A stretch of 64,000 bases of DNA from Sphingobacteriales bacterium (GCA_018262795.1 JADFDM010000002.1:186001-250000); one strand, 5' to 3'. Counted from the first letter of the stretch, positions 14,161-23,279 are shown. A program made the numbers and translations. The notes: generated from the sequence alone by a model not told the origin.

Positions 14161-14994
14161 TACATCGCTTAGTTTAAATACCTCTTTATGCCGCACTCCT
14201 TTTTCAGTTTGTTGAAGGCTGCAACATTCCTTGTTTCTATCGTGCTCAAAAAACAAATAATAGTCGTTGGCTATGGCTATTTCCAATGCTTTTCGTTTGT
14301 CCTCCAAGGTTAGTAAAGGCCGCGTGTCATAGGCCATTACATAAGGTAAGGGAATATGTGCCATACTCGGAAACAAATCCGCACAATACATCATCTTCTT
14401 TCCATTACACTCAATGATAGGGGTGAACATACTTTCGGTATGCCCTGAGGCTGTTCGTAGAGTAATGTTTGGATGAATTTCATTACTGTCATCTAACGCA
14501 AACTTCAATTGCCCGCTTTCTTGAATGGGCAAAATATTTTCTTTCAAAAAGGATGCTTTCTCTCTCGCATTTGGTTGGGTAGCCCACTCCCAGTGTTTGG
14601 CATTGCTCCAGTACGTGGCATTGGCAAAAGCTGGCAGAAGTTTATCGCCCTCTCTTTTGATAGCTCCTCCACAATGATCGAAATGTAGATGTGTTAGCAA
14701 TACATCTGTTACATCATCAAAATCAAATCCGAGTGCGAGTAGCGACTTTTGTAGCGATGCCTCTCCATGAGGTTCGTAATGACTGAAAAATTTGGCATCT
14801 TGCTTATCTCCTAAACCACAATCAACAAGGATAAGTTGCTTCCCATCTTCAATCAGGAGGCAACGCATTGCCCAAGTGCAAAGATTATTTTCATCCGGCT
14901 CATTCAAGTTTTTCCAAATAGTCTTTGGCACTACTCCAAACATAGCGCCTCCATCTAACTTAAAATACCCCGTATCAATCGTGTAAATCTTCAT
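14155..14994 (-). CDS. MBL-fold metallo-hydrolase
   Basis: A 279-residue metallo-beta-lactamase-fold enzyme. The zinc motif is THLHFDHCGG, with later metal ligands in RTASGHTESM and YCADLFPSMAH. The N-terminal pattern (KIYTIDTGYFKLDGGAMFGVVP, ILVDCGLGDK) is that of the quorum-quenching/AHL-lactonase-like subgroup, though the natural substrate is unknown. The start at 14994 overlaps the ribH stop in an ATGA arrangement, so translation is probably coupled. A longer frame from 15051 would lie inside ribH and is not preferred. Confidence 0.9.
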   Translation of the reverse strand: MKIYTIDTGYFKLDGGAMFGVVPKTIWKNLNEPDENNLCTWAMRCLLIEDGKQLILVDCGLGDKQDAKFFSHYEPHGEASLQKSLLALGFDFDDVTDVLLTHLHFDHCGGAIKREGDKLLPAFANATYWSNAKHWEWATQPNAREKASFLKENILPIQESGQLKFALDDSNEIHPNITLRTASGHTESMFTPIIECNGKKMMYCADLFPSMAHIPLPYVMAYDTRPLLTLEDKRKALEIAIANDYYLFFEHDRNKECCSLQQTEKGVRHKEVFKLSDVF

Positions 14995-15491
14995 TTCTTT
15001 TTGCTCAAATTGTCTTTCATTGTCAACATTTTCAATGCAGCAGCGGCACACTCTACCCCCTTATTTCCCAGTTTTCCACCTGAGCGATCTTTGGCCTGTT
15101 GCAAGGTATTGGTGGTAAGCAAACCAAACACGAAGGGAGCGCCCGTTTGTAAACTCAAATTCATCACTGCTTTCGATACTGCATGATTAATATAAATATC
15201 ATGATCCGTATCACCTTTGATCACACAACCAAGACAAATAACCGCATGGAGTTTCCTTGACTGCTGTAACCACTTGGCAGCTAAAGGAAGTTCAAAAGCT
15301 CCGGGTACAAACTCTGTGAAAATATTTTTCTCCTTTACTCCGTGCTTGCAGAGGGTTTCTATCGCGGCCGTCATTAGGGGAAGGGTAATTGCCTCATTAT
15401 ATTCCGACACTACCAGCCCCACTTTATACTTAGCTGCATTTGCTACCGTAAACTCCCGGTGACTCGATAAATTTTTATTCTTACTGGCCAT
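14991..15491 (-). CDS. ribH: 6,7-dimethyl-8-ribityllumazine synthase
   Basis: A 166-residue enzyme that condenses 3,4-dihydroxybutanone-4-phosphate with the ribitylaminopyrimidine to form lumazine. The motifs VPGAFELPLAAKWL, GCVIKGDTDHDIYI, FGLLTTNTLQQAKDR and GNKGVECA are those of RibH. The second has DTDHD where many homologues have ETPHF, and keeps the catalytic His. It overlaps the downstream metallo-hydrolase gene by 4 bp. The partner riboflavin synthase is at 22015-22614 and is not linked. Confidence 0.95.
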   Translation of the reverse strand: MASKNKNLSSHREFTVANAAKYKVGLVVSEYNEAITLPLMTAAIETLCKHGVKEKNIFTEFVPGAFELPLAAKWLQQSRKLHAVICLGCVIKGDTDHDIYINHAVSKAVMNLSLQTGAPFVFGLLTTNTLQQAKDRSGGKLGNKGVECAAAALKMLTMKDNLSKKK

Positions 15492-15511
15492 GAAATCTAT
15501 TTTGACAACTG

Positions 15512-15546
15512 CTAAAATAAAAAGAGGGAAAATTTAGTTTCCCTCT
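15512..15546 (-). terminator. Terminator of the TPR gene
   Basis: A 9-bp stem AGAGGGAAA/TTTCCCTCT (15523-15531 with 15538-15546) with 6-nt loop is followed on the minus strand by TTTTATTTT. It separates the TPR gene (ends 15556) from ribH. Confidence 0.8.
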
Positions 15547-15555
15547 CTTGGCGTT

Positions 15556-16248
15556 TTATTGTTCTGCACTTACTCGCGCAATATATTTTTCAATATCTCG
15601 TCCCTCGTCACTTTTAGGATAATTTTCCTTTACCTTCTCATAAAACTTTTTGGCATCGGCATATTTCTTCTGCTTTTCGTAAGCCAATCCTGTTTTGAAT
15701 AAAAAGTATGGTGTGTAGGTTTCATTGGCTGAAAAGGAAGCCGCCTTCTCATAATATTTCAGCCCATCATCGGTTTTGCCCAATTCCATGCTGGCATCGC
15801 CTAAAGCGCTTAGGCGAATGGCTCCGATAATTGGATCCTTTGTGCTAAACTTATTCAAATACTTTATGGCATCGTCATACTTTTTAAGGTTAAGACAACA
15901 GATACCTGCATAGTAGTTAGAAAGATTAGCAGCCTTAGTGTAGCTATACTTGCCGGCTATCTCTGTAAACCCTGCAAAGGGAGTGACTCCACCAATACCG
16001 GCTCGTCCGTTCAAGGCGAGTTCAAATGAATCTTTAGCAAACGACATCTCTGCCATATACATTGCTTTTTGTGCTTGTAGATCGCGCTCCGGCAACCACT
16101 TTACAAACACATAGATAAGTGCCACTGCCACCACCAAAATAATTCCACCTCCAATGAGCAGTGGTTGCTTCTTCTCTTCAATGAACATTTCAATTTTTGA
16201 CAGTTCTTCCTGTAGGTTATCTCCTAAATTGTCTTTTTCCTTAGCCAT
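15556..16248 (-). CDS. Membrane-anchored tetratricopeptide-repeat protein
   Basis: A 230-residue protein. It has a cytoplasmic N-terminal segment of about 28 residues, one membrane helix (PLLIGGGIILVVAVALIYVFV), then TPR-like helical pairs in the periplasm. Visible units include YYAGICCLNLKKYDDAIKYLNKF and LFKTGLAYEKQKKYADAKKFYEKVKENYPKSDEG. The layout is like YfgM/tol-associated anchors. Its partner is not known. It lies 44 bp downstream of pdhA on the same strand and ends at a good terminator. Confidence 0.85.
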   Translation of the reverse strand: MAKEKDNLGDNLQEELSKIEMFIEEKKQPLLIGGGIILVVAVALIYVFVKWLPERDLQAQKAMYMAEMSFAKDSFELALNGRAGIGGVTPFAGFTEIAGKYSYTKAANLSNYYAGICCLNLKKYDDAIKYLNKFSTKDPIIGAIRLSALGDASMELGKTDDGLKYYEKAASFSANETYTPYFLFKTGLAYEKQKKYADAKKFYEKVKENYPKSDEGRDIEKYIARVSAEQ

Positions 16249-16292
16249 GTTTGGTTTTAAATTTTAAGTAAAGTTTGGGTTTAGTGTTGATT

Positions 16293-17282
16293 TTATTCGG
16301 TCATAAAAGGATAATCCACCTCGGCATATATATCCTGATATAGTTCGCTATCGTCCGGGGCAGGTGACTCTTCGGCAAAGCGGACGCATTCGTCAATTTC
16401 CTTGTCTATTTTGGAATTAATTTGGTCAATCTGCTTTTGCGTAGCATATTTCTTCTCTAAAATTACGGCCAGCGTTGTTTCTATCGGATCGAGTTTTTTA
16501 TATTCTTCCACTTCTTCTTTGGTGCGATATTTCTGAGGGTCACTCATGGAATGCCCTTTGTAACGATAGGTACACATTTCGAGAAAAGTAGGCCCCTCTC
16601 CTTTCCGCGCTTTTGCTGTTGCTTTCAGCACTGCTTCATGTACGGTTTCACATTTCATGGCATCCACTGAAAAGGAGGGCATATCATAGGCCTCGCCCAA
16701 GGTAGAAATTTTGGTCACATTGGAGGTGCGGCCTACCGAAGTTCCCATGGCGTAGCCATTGTTCTCACAGGCAAAAATTACCGGAAGTTTCCATGTCATG
16801 GCCATGTTAAAGGTTTCATGCAAAGCTCCCTGGCGCGCGGCTCCATCTCCAAAAAAACAGATGGTCACATTGTCGCGATTGAAATAATGATCGGCAAAAG
16901 CGATACCTGCTCCTAAAGGGATTTGAGCGCCTACAATTCCATGCCCGCCATAGAAATTATGTTCTTTAGAGAAGAAGTGCATAGAGCCGCCCTTCCCCTT
17001 AGTGCAGCCGGTGGACTTGCCGTAAAGTTCAGCCATCGCAGCATTACAACTAATTCCTTTGGCAATGCCTAAGCCGTGATCGCGATAGGCGGTAATCAAA
17101 CGGTCATCCGGCCGCATGGCACTGATGGTGCCCGCAGCCACCGCTTCCTGCCCGATATACAAATGGCAAAAGCCACGTATTTTCTGTTGGCTGTAAAGCA
17201 TTCCTGCTCGCTCTTCGAACCTTCGAATACGAACCATCAACTCATACCACTGTAAATAGGTGTCTTTAGTTACTTTTGCCAC
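16293..17282 (-). CDS. pdhA: Pyruvate dehydrogenase E1 component, alpha subunit
   Basis: Thiamine-diphosphate-dependent dehydrogenase alpha chain that decarboxylates pyruvate for the lipoyl E2. The sequence IRGFCHLYIGQEAVAAG, YRDHGLGIAKG and GKGGSMHFF is typical. The ThDP motif GDGAARQGALHE runs to CENNGYAMGTS, and the phosphorylation-loop-like RYKGHSMSDPQKYR follows. I prefer GTG at 17282 (MAKVTKDTYLQWYE); a TTG at 17312 adds ten residues. No ATG is available. The beta subunit and E2 are not adjacent. recF starts divergently only about 35 bp away. Confidence 0.93.
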   Translation of the reverse strand: MAKVTKDTYLQWYELMVRIRRFEERAGMLYSQQKIRGFCHLYIGQEAVAAGTISAMRPDDRLITAYRDHGLGIAKGISCNAAMAELYGKSTGCTKGKGGSMHFFSKEHNFYGGHGIVGAQIPLGAGIAFADHYFNRDNVTICFFGDGAARQGALHETFNMAMTWKLPVIFACENNGYAMGTSVGRTSNVTKISTLGEAYDMPSFSVDAMKCETVHEAVLKATAKARKGEGPTFLEMCTYRYKGHSMSDPQKYRTKEEVEEYKKLDPIETTLAVILEKKYATQKQIDQINSKIDKEIDECVRFAEESPAPDDSELYQDIYAEVDYPFMTE

Positions 17283-17317
17283 AATCGGTTTACTTTTAAA
17301 AAAGGCGGTCAAAAATA

Positions 17318-18397
17318 GTGTTTCTCCGAAAACTTACACTTCTTAATTTCAAAAACCATGCACTACACCAAGTTGAGTTCACCGGAAAGATTAACTGCAT
17401 CATCGGAAACAACGGAGTAGGCAAGACTAACCTGCTCGATTCTATCTATTATCTGTGCCTCACCAAAAGTTATTTCAACGCGACTGATCAGCAAAATATC
17501 CTATTCGGCAGCGACTTTTTTAGGCTTGAAGGATACTTTGAAAAGCAAAGCGAATCGTTTGAGATCGTGTATAAATTAGCTTCGGGTAAAAAAAAGGAGC
17601 TGACTATCAACGACTCTCCGGTTTCCCGATTGAGTGAGCACATCGGCAATTTCCCGGCTATCATAATAGCTCCCGATGATAGTCAACTTATATTGGGCAA
17701 TAGTGACGAGCGCAGGCGCTTTTTGGACAATAGTATTTCGCAAGTCAATCGGCAATACTTGCTTTGGGTGATAGAATACAACAAAATATTAGCGCAACGC
17801 AATTTTGCGTTAAAACGTTTTGCTGAGGCCGGAAATTTTGACAGACATTTGATAGAGGCTTACAACCGACAGTTGGCCCCTTTGGGTGATGCGATCCATC
17901 AGGCCCGCAAAACGGCCATCGGTAAGTTGGTGAGCGCGTTTAATGATTTCTACAGTGTGATTAGCTTAGAGCGCGAGCAGGTAAGCATGGCTTATGTGAG
18001 TCAGCTAAATGATACTCCGCTCGATGTGTTGTTAGAGGAGAACATGAAGCGCGATGCGATGTTGCAGCGCACTGAATCGGGAATACACAAAGACGATATT
18101 GATTTCTTTATTGGCAGCAACAAGCTGAAGAAATTTGGCTCGCAGGGGCAGCAGAAAAGTTTTGTGATAGCGATTAAGCTGGCGCAATATCGTTTTATAC
18201 AGCAGGCGAAGAACTTGCCGCCCATGCTGTTGATTGACGATATTTTTGACAAGTTAGATAATGATCGAAGTCAGAAATTAGTGGAACTGATTGCGGGGGA
18301 TGATTTCGGGCAGGTTTTTCTAACCGATACCGATGATAGCCACATTCGCGAAACACTCGAAGGGAAGGATGGTATTTTTAGTGTTTTCAAGTTGTAA
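17318..18397 (+). CDS. recF: DNA replication/repair protein RecF
   Basis: A 359-residue SMC-like ATPase for gap repair with RecO and RecR. It has the N-terminal MFLRKLTLLNFKNH, Walker A IIGNNGVGKTNLLDSI near residue 30-45, signature SQGQQKSFVIAIKLAQY, and Walker B PMLLIDDIFDKLD followed by the D-loop. The start is GTG at 17318. dnaA and dnaN are not adjacent. Confidence 0.95.
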   Translation: MFLRKLTLLNFKNHALHQVEFTGKINCIIGNNGVGKTNLLDSIYYLCLTKSYFNATDQQNILFGSDFFRLEGYFEKQSESFEIVYKLASGKKKELTINDSPVSRLSEHIGNFPAIIIAPDDSQLILGNSDERRRFLDNSISQVNRQYLLWVIEYNKILAQRNFALKRFAEAGNFDRHLIEAYNRQLAPLGDAIHQARKTAIGKLVSAFNDFYSVISLEREQVSMAYVSQLNDTPLDVLLEENMKRDAMLQRTESGIHKDDIDFFIGSNKLKKFGSQGQQKSFVIAIKLAQYRFIQQAKNLPPMLLIDDIFDKLDNDRSQKLVELIAGDDFGQVFLTDTDDSHIRETLEGKDGIFSVFKL

Positions 18398-18707
18398 TAA
18401 ATACCCTATTGCGATAAGTGGTTGCGGGTAAATTTGTGATACCGCTGTTACAGCGAGTCAAGAAGGGGAATTAAAGCAGTCTCCACTACTATGGGCTTTA
18501 ACCAATCCTTTCAGAAGAATGGGGCTCCTCTGCCACCGGAATTCTCTTCCTCTGCGCAGAAAGCCAAACTCTTCTAACTTTAAAATCACCTCCCTCACAT
18601 CTTCTTGCTCTATCACATCATTTCTAAAATCGGCTAAAACATCAAGTTTCAAAACACCTTGCATTTATTATACACTGTTTTCACCTACAATTCTTTTCTT
18701 TGAACTA
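18398..18707. other. Intergenic region, 310 bp
   Basis: A 68-codon minus-strand frame (18458-18664) exists but has no recognisable domain and no clear promoter. I see no RNA gene or strong terminator after recF. The last 50 bp are AT-rich and lead to the ATG of the T9SS cargo gene. Confidence 0.4.
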
Positions 18708-21494
18708 ATGAAATTTACCTTCAGATTCCTTTTCATACTTAGCCTGCTGTCTGTTTTTAATTGCCAACTGACTTATGCCACGCATTACCGGGCGGGAGAA
18801 ATCCTTTATAAACTCATAGGCAACTTTCAATATCAGGCTACGGTGATTACCTATAGCAAGGTAAGCGGGGTGAGCATTCAGGCCGATCGCGACAGCGTAG
18901 AAATTTTCTGGGGCGATGGCACCTCTAAGGTTATTTTGCGGATAAACGGCCCCGATACAGATGGTAACGGAGTGCCCGATGGCGAGTATTTGGCCAATGA
19001 CATCAAAAAGAATGTGTACGTGGGCACGCACACTTATCCCGGTATTCCTCCTGCTCCTAAACGCTTCTACATTATCTCGTTTTACGATCAAAACCGCATT
19101 GATGGTATCAATAATATTGACGGAGGAAATTCTGTGAACATCCCTTTTTATCTCGAAGACACTTTAAAGTTTCCGACCGATCTTGCCAACATCGGCTTCA
19201 ACTCCTCTCCTATTCTGCTGAATCCTCCCATTGATTACGCCAATGTGAACGATACTTTTTACCATAACCCCAATGCCTACGACCCCGATGGAGATAGCCT
19301 CGACTTTCGTTTGATTCCCCCTTTGCAAGACCAAAGTATAGATGTGCCTTTATATCAGTATCCCGATCAGTATTGCCCTACCAACGACATTTTTACCATC
19401 AACAAACACACCGGTGAAATTATTTGGGCAGTGCCTTGCCAAAAGGGGATATTCAATATCGCCATCATGATCCATGAATATCGAAATGGCGTATGCCTTG
19501 GCACCATGATTCGCGATATGCAAATTATTGTGAACCAAGTTCCCAACCATCCTCCTCAAATTGCCGATGTGCCCGACACCTGCATCCGAGCAGGCGATAC
19601 TTTGCGCGTGAATGTGCGCGCTACAGACCCGGATGTGTCACAAATAGTTACGCTCACGGCCAATGGTGGCCCGTTTCAACTTTCTATATCTCCGGCACAG
19701 TTTTCCGCTACAGCAGGTAATCCTGCTACGGGTGTTTTTAATTGGAACACAGTGTGTGATCACATTCGCGGGCAACCTTATTTAGTAGTATTTAAGGCAG
19801 AAGATAACTACATGGTTCCCGGACCAAACGGCCCCACTTTGCTTCCCTTAGTAGATTTAGAAACTTGGCAGATACGGGTGATTGCACCTCCCGTAGAGAA
19901 CCTCACCGCTACCCCTACTTCCGGAGGTATTGTGCTGAACTGGCAGAACCCTTACAAGTGTTCCGGCTTTGCCAACTTCAGAGGATTTTCGGTGTGGCAA
20001 AAAACCGGTTGCGACAACTTTATTCCCGATTACTGCGAAACCGGATTGGGCGGCCGTGGGTACACCAAACTGACTACCAGCAATATTTTCACTTACACCT
20101 TCACCGACCCCACCACGGTGGTAGGGCAGCAATACACTTACAGAGTGGTGGCGCACTTCTCTAAACTTTCCCCGAACGGGCTGTTTCAGTTTGATGCCGT
20201 AGAGAGCGTGCCTTCCGAAGGTGTTTGCGTGTTCCGTCCGGTGGATGTGCCTGTGATACTAAACGTGGACGTGCAGCAAACGGATGCCACCAACGGCCAA
20301 ATATTTGTGCGTTGGACGAAGCCTTTAGCCGGAGGTAATAACTTAGACACGGTTCTGAATCCTCCACCCTACCGCTTTGATTTATATCGCGGGGAAGGAT
20401 TCAACTTCTCCAACCCGGTATTGATTCATACCAACACAGCCACTACTTATTCCGCTATTAGCGATACTACATACACGGATAATGTGCTCGATACTAAAAC
20501 CACTCCGTGGAGCTATCAAGTATTTTTCTTTTCGAACAATGATACAGTGGGGCATACCACTGTTGCATCATCCGTATTTCTGAAAGTAGCTTCGAGCGAT
20601 CAATCCTTAGCCCTCAGTTGGCAGGAAAATGTGCCGTGGACCAATGACAGCTTCTCGGTTTTTCGTTTCAATAAAATAAACAGTCAATTCGATTCGATAG
20701 GGATTGCCTATACCCATGCCTTCACCGACACGGGGTTGGTGAACGATTCTACCTATTGCTATTATATAAAGAGCTATGGCCATTACTCACTGGATCTATT
20801 TCCAAAGCCACTCCTCAATAAATCGCAAGAAGAATGCGCTATACCGGTGGATACCCTTCCGCCTTGTCCGCCTACGCTCACGGTCACTAACGATTGCGAC
20901 CAATACTCGGGGCAGGCTTGGCAAAACGCGCAATACATCAATCACCTCACATGGAGCAACCAGCAAGACACCTGCGCCAGTGACATAGTGCGATATTATG
21001 TGTACTATGGAAGCGATTCATCGGGCATGATGCTCTTAGATAGTCTTCCCGCTAAGGAGGACACCACCTATAAGCATGTCCTCTCCGATAATTTGGCGGG
21101 TTGCTATGCTGTGACTGCCATTGATCGCATCGGCAACGAAAGCCGATTCAGCAATGTGTTCTGCATTGACAACTGTCCATATTACGTGCTACCCAATGCT
21201 TTCACGCCAAACGGTGATGGGCAGAATGATTTGTTCCATCCCTTCAAACCTTACCGCTTTGTGCCTAAGATTGAAATGCGCATTTACAACCGTTGGGGCG
21301 AAGAAGTATTCCGCACCGAAGACCCTGAAATAAACTGGGATGGCAAAGACCAGAAAACAGGAAAACCACTGAGTGACGGAGTGTATTTATACGCAGGCTT
21401 CTATTACGAGCAACACATAGATGGCTTAGTAAAAAAACCGTTGAGCGGTGACAAGAAAGGAGGAGGATTTATTCACTTGATGAGAGGGAAGTAA
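18708..21494 (+). CDS. Large secreted multidomain protein with T9SS type B sorting domain
   Basis: A 928-residue exported protein. The chosen ATG at 18708 begins a clear signal peptide (MKFTFRFLFILSLL...) ending near LTYA; a longer frame from 18519 has non-coding character. The N-terminal part starts THYRAGEILYKLIG, common in Bacteroidota surface proteins. A cadherin/Ig-like region (PQIADVPDTCIRAGDTLRV) and two or three fibronectin type III-like units follow. The C-terminal 100 residues (YVLPNAFTPNGDGQNDLF, IYNRWGEEVF, WDGKDQKTGKPLSDGVYLY) are a gliding-motility-associated T9SS type B sorting domain. It is probably a surface or secreted adhesin-like protein. Confidence 0.92.
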   Translation: MKFTFRFLFILSLLSVFNCQLTYATHYRAGEILYKLIGNFQYQATVITYSKVSGVSIQADRDSVEIFWGDGTSKVILRINGPDTDGNGVPDGEYLANDIKKNVYVGTHTYPGIPPAPKRFYIISFYDQNRIDGINNIDGGNSVNIPFYLEDTLKFPTDLANIGFNSSPILLNPPIDYANVNDTFYHNPNAYDPDGDSLDFRLIPPLQDQSIDVPLYQYPDQYCPTNDIFTINKHTGEIIWAVPCQKGIFNIAIMIHEYRNGVCLGTMIRDMQIIVNQVPNHPPQIADVPDTCIRAGDTLRVNVRATDPDVSQIVTLTANGGPFQLSISPAQFSATAGNPATGVFNWNTVCDHIRGQPYLVVFKAEDNYMVPGPNGPTLLPLVDLETWQIRVIAPPVENLTATPTSGGIVLNWQNPYKCSGFANFRGFSVWQKTGCDNFIPDYCETGLGGRGYTKLTTSNIFTYTFTDPTTVVGQQYTYRVVAHFSKLSPNGLFQFDAVESVPSEGVCVFRPVDVPVILNVDVQQTDATNGQIFVRWTKPLAGGNNLDTVLNPPPYRFDLYRGEGFNFSNPVLIHTNTATTYSAISDTTYTDNVLDTKTTPWSYQVFFFSNNDTVGHTTVASSVFLKVASSDQSLALSWQENVPWTNDSFSVFRFNKINSQFDSIGIAYTHAFTDTGLVNDSTYCYYIKSYGHYSLDLFPKPLLNKSQEECAIPVDTLPPCPPTLTVTNDCDQYSGQAWQNAQYINHLTWSNQQDTCASDIVRYYVYYGSDSSGMMLLDSLPAKEDTTYKHVLSDNLAGCYAVTAIDRIGNESRFSNVFCIDNCPYYVLPNAFTPNGDGQNDLFHPFKPYRFVPKIEMRIYNRWGEEVFRTEDPEINWDGKDQKTGKPLSDGVYLYAGFYYEQHIDGLVKKPLSGDKKGGGFIHLMRGK

Positions 21495-21527
21495 GGGCAC
21501 TATGCTGATGAGTGGAGGTGCTGATAC

Positions 21528-21550
21528 GTTGATGTGCTGATGTGCTAATG
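21528..21550. repeat. Inverted repeat, left side of the four-helix-bundle gene
   Basis: GTTGATGTG followed by CTGATGTG and CTAATG. The reverse complement of 21997-22011 reads GTTGATGTGTTAATG, so the two sites are near-matching inverted repeats enclosing the gene at 21631-22002. Confidence 0.55.
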
Positions 21551-21630
21551 TGTGGAAAGGCGGATAAGTTGACAAGGAGAATGGGCGGATTGATTGCTAC
21601 GACTAATATCATTCAAAAACAGAGAACATC

Positions 21631-22002
21631 ATGCAGCAGGAAAGGGCAAAGGATAATCTGATTCTGAATCTCAGTTTTGATTTCGCGTTACAGATTATCC
21701 CTTACACTGAACTTCTGGAAAAGGAAAAGAAATATTCAATAGCTAATCAGTTACTGCGTTCTAACGCATCTATAGGATCAAATGTAAGAGAGGCGCAAAA
21801 CCCCGAGAGCAGAGCCGATTTTATTCACAAGTTTAAAGTTGCTGCGAAAGAAGCTGAAGAAACAGCGCATTGGCTGGAGTTATGTCAACAGAGTGACAAT
21901 TATCCCGACAGCACTTTACTTTTAGGAAAGCTCGAAGAAATACAGAAAGTGATAAACAAGATTATCAGCACCTCGAAACGAGGAACATCACCCATTCATT
22001 AA
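21631..22002 (+). CDS. Four-helix-bundle protein of the 23S rRNA intervening-sequence (S23) family
   Basis: A 123-residue, all-helical protein of the family first known as ORFs in 23S rRNA intervening sequences. Typical features are LILNLSFDFALQIIPYTELL, the RSNASIGSNVREAQNPESRADFIHKFKVAAKEA core, and the ETAHWLELC segment. Its biochemical role is unknown. The stop codon lies within the right inverted repeat and 12 bp before the ribE start, so the gene looks inserted in front of ribE. A second, broken copy is at 54906-55258. Confidence 0.9.
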   Translation: MQQERAKDNLILNLSFDFALQIIPYTELLEKEKKYSIANQLLRSNASIGSNVREAQNPESRADFIHKFKVAAKEAEETAHWLELCQQSDNYPDSTLLLGKLEEIQKVINKIISTSKRGTSPIH

Positions 22003-22011
22003 CACATCAAC
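21997..22011. repeat. Inverted repeat, right side of the four-helix-bundle gene
   Basis: CATTAACACATCAAC, complementary to the left element at 21528-21550 with a small gap. It overlaps the stop codon of the gene and ends 3 bp before the ribE ATG. Confidence 0.55.
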
Positions 22012-22014
22012 AAC

Positions 22015-22614
22015 ATGTTCACAGGAATTATAGAAACTACCGGCAAAATTGTAGAACTGATTCACGATAGCGGCAACTTGCACATCGTGGTAGAGTCGCC
22101 CATTTCAATGGAACTAAAAATAGACCAAAGCATTGCCCACAACGGAGTATGCCTTACGGTCACTGAAATAATTGGCAACACTCATCGCGTTACTGCGATT
22201 GATGAAACACTTCAAAAAACCAACATGGGCACACTGAGCGAAGCCGATGAAGTAAACTTGGAGCGTTGCACGAAAGTGGGCGACCGCTTAGATGGTCATA
22301 TTGTGCAAGGTCACGTAGATCAAACGGGGGAATGCGTATCGGTAGAAACGCAAGAAGGCAGTCAGGTGTACACCTTCCGGTATCATCCTTCGCGCGAAAA
22401 TATAGTGGTGGAAAAAGGCTCTATCTGCGTGAATGGAATTTCCCTCACCGCTTTTAATACCAAAGACAATTTATTTTCGGTGGCCATTATTCCTTATACC
22501 TATGAACACACCAACATTCGGCTGATAAAGCCCGGCCATAAAGTGAATCTTGAGTTTGATATTATCGGGAAGTATGTAGCGGCCTTGCTCACGAAAAGTC
22601 ATCCTTCCATTTAG
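22015..22614 (+). CDS. ribE: Riboflavin synthase, alpha chain
   Basis: A 199-residue enzyme that dismutates two lumazine molecules to riboflavin. It has the two tandem lumazine-binding barrels: MFTGIIETTGKI to NLERCTKVGDRLDGHIVQGHVDQTG, then the second from GSQVYTFRYHP to VNLEFDIIGKYVAAL. The N-terminal MFTGII is required for catalysis in the family. It lies 12 bp after the S23-family gene. Confidence 0.96.
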   Translation: MFTGIIETTGKIVELIHDSGNLHIVVESPISMELKIDQSIAHNGVCLTVTEIIGNTHRVTAIDETLQKTNMGTLSEADEVNLERCTKVGDRLDGHIVQGHVDQTGECVSVETQEGSQVYTFRYHPSRENIVVEKGSICVNGISLTAFNTKDNLFSVAIIPYTYEHTNIRLIKPGHKVNLEFDIIGKYVAALLTKSHPSI

Positions 22615-22661
22615 TGACACCCTCTAAAGAAACAATGATTCGGGGAGATGATTTTTCAGAT

Positions 22662-23279
22662 CTATTGTTTGAGAAGTTTCACGTACTCTACCACTGCATC
22701 TACTTGCTCGTCCGTCAACTTTTTGTAAGCAGGCATGGCATTCTTTCCGTGGCGAATCAGTTCCTTCTGTTCCTCCGCACTCAGTTGAGTGAGCGTCAGG
22801 TCTTTCGCCCCGCTGTTCAGCAATTTGCCGTCAGCACCATGACAAGTGATGCAGGTTTTGTTGTAAATCATTTTCCCCGCTTCTAAAGAAGACGTAGCGG
22901 TGGAGGTATCTATCTTTCCACCAGTAGCTGCCGCCTTGCTCATTTCTGCCAAGCCATAAGCCGCTATAATTAAAATAACCGACAGCGCAGCCATGCCCTT
23001 GTTGGCCTTTTTGAAACCGATAATTGCCAAAGGAATAGCGGCAAAAACGCAGAGAAGTTTGATGACAAAGAGCGCATTGAACACGGCCCCTATCACCATC
23101 ATCCACACCCCCGTGATTAAAAACAACGCACTCACAATCATTTCAGGAACCTTGGTCACCTTAGAGTATTTCGCCAGTTTTTCCGACTTGCCGGATTGCA
23201 GCAAAAACAGTTTTATCATGTAATGGATCAGGAATAAGGAGACCACCAATTTGTGGGTATGTAGTAAGGCTGTAAACAT
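22662..23279 (-). CDS. SirB-like membrane protein fused to cytochrome c domain
   Basis: A 205-residue protein. Residues 1-115 form four membrane helices in the manner of the SirB family (LLHTHKLVVSLFLIHYMIKLFLL, EMIVSALFLITGVWMM, IPLAIIGFKKANKG). A linker of Thr/Ser/Ala is followed by a class I cytochrome c domain with heme site CITCHGADG and the probable axial Met in KNAMPAYKKLTDEQVDAVVEYV. It could pass electrons between a quinol oxidoreductase and terminal oxidase at the membrane. I know of no established role. The OsmC gene lies upstream on the same strand. Confidence 0.8.
   Translation of the reverse strand: MFTALLHTHKLVVSLFLIHYMIKLFLLQSGKSEKLAKYSKVTKVPEMIVSALFLITGVWMMVIGAVFNALFVIKLLCVFAAIPLAIIGFKKANKGMAALSVILIIAAYGLAEMSKAAATGGKIDTSTATSSLEAGKMIYNKTCITCHGADGKLLNSGAKDLTLTQLSAEEQKELIRHGKNAMPAYKKLTDEQVDAVVEYVKLLKQ

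Noticed and set aside
18458-18664. 68-codon minus-strand frame between recF and the T9SS cargo gene
   Set aside because: No domain, signal peptide or promoter was recognised, and no family pattern could be matched; kept only as a remark on the intergenic region.
18519-18707. Upstream extension of the T9SS cargo protein
   Set aside because: Residue composition is unlike coding sequence, and the true signal peptide begins at 18708.
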